From positions 1 through 32,322 of the forward strand of contig JAAXWU010000012.1 of NCBI GenBank assembly GCA_013334855.1: a stretch of DNA of 32,322 nucleotides, read 5' to 3'. The translations under genes and the position numbers were made by a program. A model generated the notes under the pieces. That model saw nothing but the letters and a program-made list of their open reading frames with translations. It ran no database searches and was not told where the DNA came from. This DNA comes from Chlorobaculum sp. GTDB lineage: Bacteria > Bacteroidota > Chlorobiia > Chlorobiales > Chlorobiaceae. Positions within the stretch are counted from its first letter, which is position 1. Each line of letters opens with the position of its first letter. Below are positions 24,961 through 32,322 of this stretch, in pieces.

Positions 24961-27381
24961 ATGAAATACGATTTTTCAGCGATAGAGCGGAAGTGGCAGG
25001 CGCGGTGGGCCGAAGAGAACACCTTCGCTTCGGGAAGCGACCAGCAGAAGCCCAAATATTACGTGCTCGACATGTTCCCCTACCCGAGCGGTTCGGGGCT
25101 GCACGTCGGCCACCTCGAAGGGTACACGGCCACCGACATCGTCGCCCGCTACAAGCGCTGCCGCGGCTTTAACGTGCTGCATCCGATGGGGTGGGACGCC
25201 TTCGGCCTGCCCGCCGAGCAGTTCGCCATCAAGACCGGCACGCATCCGCGCCTGACCACCGAGGTCAACGTCTCCAATTTCCGCGAGACCCTCAAGAGCA
25301 TGGGCTTCTCCTACGACTGGAACCGCGAGATCAACACCACCGACCCGAACTACTTCAAGTGGACGCAGTGGATTTTCCTCAAGCTCTACGAACGCGGCCT
25401 GGCCTACATCTCGGAGGTCGATGTCAACTGGTGCGAGGAGCTGAAGGTGGTGCTCGCCAACGAGGAGGTTGACGAGAAGCTTGCCGACGGCTACACGGTG
25501 GTTCGCCGCCCGCTCCGCCAGTGGGTGCTCAGGATCACCGCCTACGCCGAGCGGCTCATCGAAGAACTCGACGAGGTGGACTGGCCGGAGAACGTCAAGC
25601 AGATGCAGCGCAACTGGATCGGGCGCTCCGAGGGCGTCGAGATCGATTTCGAGCTGCCTTGCCACCGCACGAACCTGCGGGTCTATACCACCCGCCCTGA
25701 CACGCTTTTCGGCGCGACCTATCTCGTTATTTCGCCGGAGCATCCGATGGCCGAGAAGCTCGCCATCGCCCAGCAGCTCGTCGAAGTCAAGCGCTACATC
25801 GAGCAGGCAAAGCTCAAAACCGAGCTGGAGCGCACCGGCTTGCAGAAGGACAAAACCGGCGTCTTTACCGGCTCCTACGCCGTCAACCCGGCCACGGGCG
25901 AGGCGCTGCCGGTCTGGATTTCGGACTTCGTGCTCACCAGCTACGGCACCGGCGCGATCATGTCCGTCCCGGCGCACGACAGCCGCGACTGGGAGTTCGC
26001 CAAGAAGTTCGGCCTGCCGATCCGCGAAGTGATCAAAAGCCCGCACGATGTCGAAGAGGCGGTGTTCGAGGGCAAGGATAGCCTTTGCGTCAACTCGTCA
26101 AATGATGAAGTTTCCATCGACGGTCTCGATTTCAAGACTGCCTTCGACCGCATGGCCACCTGGATCGAATCGAAGGGCAAGGGCAAGCGCAAGGTGAACT
26201 ACAAGCTGCGCGACTGGGTTTTCAGCCGCCAGCGCTACTGGGGCGAGCCGATCCCGATCAAGCACTACGACGACGGTTCGATGCGTCCAGAAATGGAATT
26301 GCCGCTCACGCTGCCGGAGGTGGAGGCCTACCACCCGACCTCGACCGGCGAGTCGCCGCTGGCCAACATCGAGAGCTGGCTCTACGGCGAGGACGAGCAC
26401 GGCAGGTTCCGCCGCGAAACCAACACCATGCCTCAGTGGGCCGGAAGCTGCTGGTACTACCTGCGCTTCATCGATCCGCAGAACGGCGAAAAACTGATCG
26501 ATCCGTCGCAGGAGCAGTACTGGATGAACGTCGATCTCTACATTGGCGGCGCGGAGCACGCGGTGCTGCACCTGCTCTACTCGCGCTTCTGGCACAAGGT
26601 GCTCTTCGACCTCGGCGTCGTGAGCACCAGAGAGCCGTTCCAGCGCCTCTTCAATCAGGGGATGATCCTCGGCGAGGACAACGAGAAGATGTCCAAATCG
26701 CGCGGCAACGTCATTCCCGCCGACCATGTGCTGAACAGCTACGGCGCGGACGCGGTGCGGCTCTACGAGATGTTCCTCGGCCCGCTCGAACAGGTCAAGC
26801 CGTGGAACACCAACGGCATCGAGGGAATCAGCCGCTTCCTGAACAAGGCGTGGCGTCTGGTCTGGGAGGAGTTCGCCGAAACGCCGAGAGTCACCGACGC
26901 CAAACCGGACGACGCGATTCTCAAGCGGATGCACAAGGCGATCAAAAAGGTGAGCGAGGATACCGAACAGCTCAAGTTCAACACGGCCATCTCGGAGATG
27001 ATGGTGCTGACCAACGAGCTGCACAAAGCCGGATGCTACAGCCGCGAGGCGGTCGAGACGGTGCTGGTGCTGCTCTCGCCCTTCGCGCCGCATCTGGCCG
27101 AAGAGCTGTGGCAGACGCTCGGCCACACGGAGTCGATCAGCGGAGCCGCATGGCCGGTGTTCGATCCGGCGCTTGCCGCGGACGACGTGCTCACCATCGC
27201 CGTGCAGGTCAACGGCAAATTGAGGGGCACTTTCCAGTCTCCGGCGGGCTGCGCGAAGGAGGAGATGATCGCCGAGGCCAAAAAAGTGGAGAGCGTCGCG
27301 AAGTTTCTCGAAGGTCAGACCATCGTCAAAGAGATTACCGTACCGGGCAAGCTGGTCAACTTCGCCGTAAAGCCCAACTGA
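24961..27381 (+). CDS. leuS: Leucyl-tRNA synthetase
   Basis: An 806-residue class I synthetase that charges tRNA-Leu. The HIGH-type motif is HVGH near residue 49 (in YPSGSGLHVGHLEGYTATD) and the KMSKS motif is at about 576-580 (DNEKMSKSRGN). The editing (CP1) domain is present, with VYTTRPDTLFGATYLVISPEH and later GTGAIMSVPAHDSRD, the threonine-rich and conserved aspartate strips of the active editing site. WAGSCWYYLRFIDP and the C-terminal anticodon-binding part are intact. Length is standard for bacteria. It sits directly right of the accessory island with its own presumed promoter. Confidence 0.98.
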   Translation: MKYDFSAIERKWQARWAEENTFASGSDQQKPKYYVLDMFPYPSGSGLHVGHLEGYTATDIVARYKRCRGFNVLHPMGWDAFGLPAEQFAIKTGTHPRLTTEVNVSNFRETLKSMGFSYDWNREINTTDPNYFKWTQWIFLKLYERGLAYISEVDVNWCEELKVVLANEEVDEKLADGYTVVRRPLRQWVLRITAYAERLIEELDEVDWPENVKQMQRNWIGRSEGVEIDFELPCHRTNLRVYTTRPDTLFGATYLVISPEHPMAEKLAIAQQLVEVKRYIEQAKLKTELERTGLQKDKTGVFTGSYAVNPATGEALPVWISDFVLTSYGTGAIMSVPAHDSRDWEFAKKFGLPIREVIKSPHDVEEAVFEGKDSLCVNSSNDEVSIDGLDFKTAFDRMATWIESKGKGKRKVNYKLRDWVFSRQRYWGEPIPIKHYDDGSMRPEMELPLTLPEVEAYHPTSTGESPLANIESWLYGEDEHGRFRRETNTMPQWAGSCWYYLRFIDPQNGEKLIDPSQEQYWMNVDLYIGGAEHAVLHLLYSRFWHKVLFDLGVVSTREPFQRLFNQGMILGEDNEKMSKSRGNVIPADHVLNSYGADAVRLYEMFLGPLEQVKPWNTNGIEGISRFLNKAWRLVWEEFAETPRVTDAKPDDAILKRMHKAIKKVSEDTEQLKFNTAISEMMVLTNELHKAGCYSREAVETVLVLLSPFAPHLAEELWQTLGHTESISGAAWPVFDPALAADDVLTIAVQVNGKLRGTFQSPAGCAKEEMIAEAKKVESVAKFLEGQTIVKEITVPGKLVNFAVKPN

Positions 27382-27469
27382 TTAAGGGCGTGAAGGCAGC
27401 CGAAAGAAAAAAAATTCGCTTTTTGGCATCTGCTGATTTTCCGTAAATTTATAGTCCACAATTTTGAAG

Positions 27470-27543
27470 GGCTGGTTGCCGGGCCCTTACCCAAAACCGG
27501 CCAAAACGTCAGCACCCTCTCAAGGGGTGGCAGGCTTTTTTTT
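27470..27543 (+). promoter_or_regulatory. Structured leader RNA of acsA: stem-loop plus terminator-like hairpin
   Basis: GGCTGGTT (27470-27477) can pair with AACCGGCC (27495-27502) around an inner GGG-CCC hairpin; an alternative pairing GCCGG/CCGGC competes. A second hairpin follows (GCACCC near 27512-27517 with GGGGTGGC at 27524-27531), and eight Ts at 27536-27543 end it. The U-run is 22 bases before the acsA ATG. The layout of stem-loop then terminator fits an attenuator or a small RNA. The Chlorobi-1 motif (described as stem-loops followed by a terminator) is one possibility I cannot test. A weak promoter (TTGGCA at 27423, TAAATT at 27444) lies upstream. Confidence 0.45.
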
Positions 27544-27565
27544 CAATTACAAAACCGTTTTACCA

Positions 27566-29542
<1,977 letters not shown>

Positions 29543-29569
29543 CAACCGGTTCACAACATCGATTCATCA

Positions 29570-29604
29570 AACTGCCCCGCGAAAAACGGGGCAGTTTTGT
29601 TTTC
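29570..29604 (+). terminator. Intrinsic terminator of acsA
   Basis: The 10-bp perfect stem AACTGCCCCG (29570-29579) with CGGGGCAGTT (29587-29596), a 7-base loop and a TTGTTTT tract at 29597 onwards lie 28 bases after the stop. Confidence 0.9.
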
Positions 29605-29626
29605 ATGGACTGCCTCTATTCGTCGC

Positions 29627-29672
29627 ATAGGTCATATAAGTCCTATACGACCTATAGGACTTATACGACTTA
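29627..29672. repeat. Palindromic repeat built from AAGTCCTATA units
   Basis: ATAAGTCCTATA (29636-29647) and TATAGGACTTAT (29653-29664) form a perfect 12-bp inverted repeat with a 5-base centre; the flanks continue with related TATACGACTTAT and ATAGGTCATATA motifs. It is intergenic, between acsA and the DUF4405 gene. Confidence 0.8.
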
Positions 29673-29753
29673 TTGCAAAAAAACGCAGGATTCCCGGAGA
29701 AACATCGTCAGTAGTAGTAAAGCATTCTTAATAACCACTACCGACAACCAATC

Positions 29754-30242
29754 ATGAAACCGACACTGAAATCCTGGGCAACTCCGCTGATCATTGCAAC
29801 CTTCATCATCTCCGCCGTTACCGGCATTCTGATTTTCTTCCATAAGGAAGGTGGTCTCATCAAGCCTGTCCACGAATGGCTGAGCTGGGCGCTCGTCACG
29901 GGCGCCGTACTCCATACGGCAGCAAACTGGAAAAGCTTCACCAACTACTTCAGCCGCAAGGCAGCGCTCGCGATCATCTCAACGGGTCTGATCATCACCA
30001 TCGCCGCCATCACCGTTCCGTCGCAAGGCAAAGGCGGCAATCCCTTCATGAGAGTCAACCGCACGCTCTCGACCGCTTCGATTGAAACCCTCGCCCCGGT
30101 CGTCAAGCTGAGTACGGAACAGGCCGTCGCCAAGCTCGAACAGAAGGGCCTCAAAGTCGTCGATGCCTCGCAAAGCATCAAAGAGATCGCCACCGCCAAC
30201 GGCAGCGAAGAGCAGAAGGTTATTCTGGCGTTGTTCGAGTGA
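29754..30242 (+). CDS. DUF4405-like membrane protein
   Basis: A 162-residue protein with hydrophobic segments near 10-30, 42-58 and 73-89, a short loop, then a soluble tail of about 70 residues. The first part resembles DUF4405, a small membrane domain related in layout to cytochrome b561: histidines sit at the membrane edges and inside (His30 in FFHKEGG, His40 in VHEWLSW, His54 in AVLHTAANW), and could bind haem. The tail (STEQAVAKLEQKGLKVVDASQSIKEIA) looks like a DUF4405 tail domain often seen with it. Its function is unknown; a role in electron transfer is plausible but unproven. It stands alone between two repeat clusters, with convergent nfu downstream. Confidence 0.8.
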   Translation: MKPTLKSWATPLIIATFIISAVTGILIFFHKEGGLIKPVHEWLSWALVTGAVLHTAANWKSFTNYFSRKAALAIISTGLIITIAAITVPSQGKGGNPFMRVNRTLSTASIETLAPVVKLSTEQAVAKLEQKGLKVVDASQSIKEIATANGSEEQKVILALFE

Positions 30243-30276
30243 GAGCTGATTTTATCAGACAGGCAATTTCGACTTG

Positions 30277-30378
30277 ATGGACGTTATGGAAGGAATGGAC
30301 TGACCAAAAAGGACTCTTCTCTAACGTTGTCCATTCCGTCCATCTCTTACATTCGTCCACTTCGTCCATAACGTCCAT
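30277..30378. repeat. Nested inverted repeats of TGGACGTTATGGA type
   Basis: ATGGACGTTATGGA (30277-30290) is perfectly inverted at 30365-30378, and GGAATGGAC (30292-30300) is inverted at 30329-30337. The right part also has tandem GTCCAT units (ATTCCGTCCAT, ACTTCGTCCAT, AACGTCCAT). It sits just after the DUF4405 gene. Confidence 0.85.
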
Positions 30379-30405
30379 TTTTCCTCTGCTCCCGCCTTAA
30401 AACTC

Positions 30406-30439
30406 AAACGGCTGCCCCGACAAGTCGGGACAGCCGTTT
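30406..30439. terminator. Bidirectional terminator between DUF4405 and nfu
   Basis: AAACGGCTG (30406-30414) pairs with CAGCCGTTT (30431-30439), with an inner CCCGAC/GTCGGG stem. The T-tract is better on the minus strand (TTTGAGTTTT), fitting the end of nfu, but it can serve both convergent genes. Confidence 0.75.
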
Positions 30440-30460
30440 CGCTTTGCTGTGCTGTTGCGC

Positions 30461-30712
30461 TCAGACCGATTCGACGCGGGCGATTTCGGGGATCGCTTTC
30501 TTTATGGCCTGCTCGACGCCGGCGCGGAGGGTGAGGGTGCTCATCGGGCAGGAGCCGCATGCGCCGAGAAGCTTCACATCCACGACCATATCCTTGGAGA
30601 TGCCGACAAGCTGGCAGTCTCCGCCATCGACCTGAAGGTAGGGGCGGACGGTTTCAAGGGCGCTGATCACTTTGTCGTACAGCGGATCGGTTTTTGGCAG
30701 ATAATCCTTCAT
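30461..30712 (-). CDS. NifU C-terminal-type Fe-S scaffold protein
   Basis: An 83-residue protein from ATG at 30712; an upstream in-frame extension is unlikely. The whole length is one Nfu domain: VRPYLQVDGGDCQLVGI, then VDVKLLGACGSCPMSTLTLRAGVEQAIKKAIP, with the cluster-binding C-G-S-C motif. Such proteins assemble or carry [4Fe-4S] clusters and pass them to target enzymes in the cytoplasm. It is transcribed just after mrp, another Fe-S carrier, so the two probably work in the same assembly route, which is important in an anaerobe rich in iron-sulfur enzymes. Confidence 0.95.
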   Translation of the reverse strand: MKDYLPKTDPLYDKVISALETVRPYLQVDGGDCQLVGISKDMVVDVKLLGACGSCPMSTLTLRAGVEQAIKKAIPEIARVESV

Positions 30713-30794
30713 GATACTTAAACGTGTTGGTGTGTGTTGACGAACGGACGGGGCGTAGGGCCGTCCCGTACTTAAAGGCAATATAACAACAGCA

Positions 30795-30833
30795 GGTTAA
30801 CCCTGAAAAATCCATGATCATTCAGGGTTAACC
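30795..30833 (-). terminator. Perfect 13-bp hairpin after mrp
   Basis: GGTTAACCCTGAA (30795-30807) pairs perfectly with TTCAGGGTTAACC (30821-30833) across a 13-base loop, 14 bases beyond the mrp stop on the minus strand. There is no T-tract, so it may slow, process or protect the transcript rather than end it. Confidence 0.5.
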
Positions 30834-30846
30834 GATACATGTTTTG

Positions 30847-31992
30847 TCAGTCGGCTTTGCAGGTCGCGTTCAGAATCGATACCTGCCGGGCGATTTCACC
30901 GGCCACGCGGCTGGCCGCCTGCGAGGTCGGCGCGTCGGGCCTGGCGATGATCGCCGGGGTGCCGATGTCGCCGCCTTCGCGCACGGAACTGCTGATCGGA
31001 ATCGAGCCGAGGAAGGTCATGGCGTTGGCCTGGGCAAATCTTTCGCCGCCCTGGCGTCCGAAGATGTAGTCGCGCGTCCCGTCGGGCAGCTCGTACCAGC
31101 TCATGTTCTCGACGAGGCCGAGGATCGGCACGCCGACCTTCCGGAACATCGTGACCGCCTTTGCAACGTCGGCAAGCGCCACCTCCTGCGGTGTGGTGAC
31201 GACCACTGCGCCGGTGATGCCCAGGTTCTGCACGAGGGTGAGCTGAATGTCGCCGGTGCCGGGAGGGAGGTCGAAGATCAGGTAATCGAGCTCCTGCCAG
31301 TCAACGTCGACGATAAGCTGGCGAAGGGCGCTCGACGCCATCGGGCCGCGCCAGATCAGCGCCGTCTCCGGGTCGACGAGAAAGCCGATAGACATCATCT
31401 TGACGCCGAACTTTTCAATGGGGATGAGCTTGCCGTTCTGCACCTCGGGCCTGGCGTCCTGGAGACCGACCATCGTCGGGATGCTTGGCCCGTAAAGGTC
31501 GGCGTCGATCAGGCCGACCTTCGCGCCCGATGCGGCGAGGCTGACGGCCAGGTTGAGCGAGACGGTCGATTTGCCGACGCCGCCCTTGCCGGAGCCGACG
31601 GCGATGATGTTTTTCACCTTCTCGAGTTCGATCTTCTGCGGAGCGCCGTGGCCTCCGTGGCCGCCTTGATGACCGTTGCCATCGTGATGGCCCTGATGCC
31701 CGTGGTGTCCGTGCCCGCCGTGGTGGCTGCATGACGAGGTGACTTTGGAGGTCATGTTGACCTCGATCTCGCCAACCTCCGGCACAGCGGCTTTGATGGC
31801 CTCAATGCAGGAGTTTTTGATTTTCTCCTTCATCGGGCAGGCCGGAGTGGTGAGCACCAAGGTGAACGACACGTTGCCCGCCTCATCGACGGCGATGTTC
31901 TCGATCATGCCGAGGGTCATGAGGTCACGCCCAAGGTCCGGCTCCATGACTGTGCCCAGCGCCGCCTCGATCTGCGATTTTTGTATTGACAT
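30847..31992 (-). CDS. Mrp/NBP35-family Fe-S carrier ATPase with N-terminal MIP18-type domain and His/Gly-rich linker
   Basis: A 381-residue protein. Residues 1-80 are a MIP18 (DUF59) domain (EPDLGRDLMTLGMIENI, TTPACPMKEK). A linker at about 88-116 is almost only His, Gly and Gln. The ParA-like ATPase follows, with a deviant Walker A VGSGKGGVGKST near 130, LIDADLYGPS, DLPPGTGD and a C-terminal SIPISSSVREGGDIG. Mrp proteins bind and transfer [4Fe-4S] clusters. The usual C-x2-C after VENMS is absent here (VENMSWYELPDG), as I recall for Bacteroidetes-like members, so cluster binding must differ. It lies upstream of nfu on the same strand. Confidence 0.93.
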   Translation of the reverse strand: MSIQKSQIEAALGTVMEPDLGRDLMTLGMIENIAVDEAGNVSFTLVLTTPACPMKEKIKNSCIEAIKAAVPEVGEIEVNMTSKVTSSCSHHGGHGHHGHQGHHDGNGHQGGHGGHGAPQKIELEKVKNIIAVGSGKGGVGKSTVSLNLAVSLAASGAKVGLIDADLYGPSIPTMVGLQDARPEVQNGKLIPIEKFGVKMMSIGFLVDPETALIWRGPMASSALRQLIVDVDWQELDYLIFDLPPGTGDIQLTLVQNLGITGAVVVTTPQEVALADVAKAVTMFRKVGVPILGLVENMSWYELPDGTRDYIFGRQGGERFAQANAMTFLGSIPISSSVREGGDIGTPAIIARPDAPTSQAASRVAGEIARQVSILNATCKAD

Positions 31993-32076
31993 AATTATAA
32001 TTGATAATGGATAGTTGATAATGAAAGATCCGACTCAAGAGGCGGTCCCGATTTGTCGGAAACGCCCTTTTTCTTT

Positions 32077-32112
32077 GTCCCAAAAGTCCCAAAAGTCCCA
32101 TTTGTCCCAATT
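32077..32112. repeat. Tandem 9-base repeat (GTCCCAAAA type)
   Basis: Four consecutive 9-base units: GTCCCAAAA twice, then GTCCCATTT and GTCCCAATT. It lies between der and mrp. Confidence 0.85.
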
Positions 32113-32158
32113 GGCAAATTCCCAAAACACGGCACTCACCGTTCCCCGGTTCCCTCGT

Positions 32159-32322
32159 TTACTTTCGCAGAAAGCGCATCGTCACCGGGATTCCGGCGAA
32201 GTCGAAGCTTTCGCGGAGGCGTTTTTCGAGGAAGCGGCGGAAGTTGCTTTCGAGCAGCTCCGGGTCGTTGCAGAAGAAGGCGAAGACCGGGTGACCCGAC
32301 TCGATCTGGGTCATGTACTTGA
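32159..32322 (-). CDS. der: GTPase Der (EngA), C-terminal fragment
   Basis: The last 53 codons of a gene that continues past the right edge. The stop is TAA (complement of 32159-32161). The sequence [20 protein letters not shown], then [24 protein letters not shown], is the KH-like C-terminal domain of Der, a double-GTPase ribosome assembly factor for the 50S subunit. The domain's closing 'F.G.P....R' strand is intact. GTPase domains are outside the window. Confidence 0.93.
   Translation of the reverse strand, partial: KYMTQIESGHPVFAFFCNDPELLESNFRRFLEKRLRESFDFAGIPVTMRFLRK

Noticed and set aside
32077-32112. CRISPR-like array
   Set aside because: The units are only 9 bases and contiguous, with no spacers; no cas genes are in the window.

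Overview
The window looks like chromosome of a green sulfur bacterium, most likely Chlorobaculum or a close Chlorobium relative. This rests on overall gene resemblance: MenF/MenD quinone synthesis, a Tat-type FAD/Rieske desaturase-like enzyme, an Mrp protein of the Bacteroidetes/Chlorobi type, and GC-rich core genes with weak Shine-Dalgarno sites. Nothing in the window (no 16S, no chlorosome gene) proves the genus.

Layout. 1-1429: the end of an MCE/MlaD-type transport gene, then a beta-lactamase-fold serine hydrolase. 1524-2884: an ISL3-family insertion sequence with 24-bp terminal inverted repeats. 2934-4655: a DinB-like protein, an arylamine N-acetyltransferase and a DUF488 gene whose conserved start is out of frame. 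4723-8510 (minus): TPR lipoprotein-menF-menD, an apparent menaquinone operon. 8661-9061: a small HMA metal-binding protein, then tRNA-Asp(GTC) on the minus strand with its own promoter and terminator. 9230-12681: citrate synthase, gatC, a DUF167 protein, dtd and kdsB. 12700-14582: a restriction-modification pair clearly related to EcoRV/M.EcoRV, lower in GC than its neighbours. 14791-20275: the FAD/Rieske oxidoreductase (minus), queG and pnp. 20340-24960: a second, AT-richer accessory island. 24961-30242: leuS, a structured leader, acsA and a DUF4405 membrane protein. 30461-32322 (minus): an Nfu scaffold, an Mrp ATPase and the end of der.

The accessory island (20340-24960) is the most interesting part. 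All its genes are on the minus strand. It holds a two-gene unit of a HipA-like kinase and a DUF3037 protein, a protein joining a SLOG-like N-terminus to a TIR-like (PF10137-type) C-terminus, and two apparent wrecks of other defence or restriction genes. One wreck joins the first ~28 residues of an HsdM-type methylase in frame to the last ~110 residues of a different large DNA methylase. The other is a 13-residue DUF262-like start. The SLOG-TIR protein and the HipA-like/DUF3037 pair are the best candidates for an undescribed defence system. This is inferred from domain architecture and context; nothing here shows activity.

The housekeeping genes fit autotrophic or mixotrophic anaerobic growth: acetate activation (acsA) and citrate synthase next to menaquinone, tRNA-modification, tRNA-quality-control, Kdo-LPS and Fe-S assembly functions. 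Several intergenic regions carry small palindromic or tandem repeats, including two copies of one MITE/REP-like element in opposite orientation.
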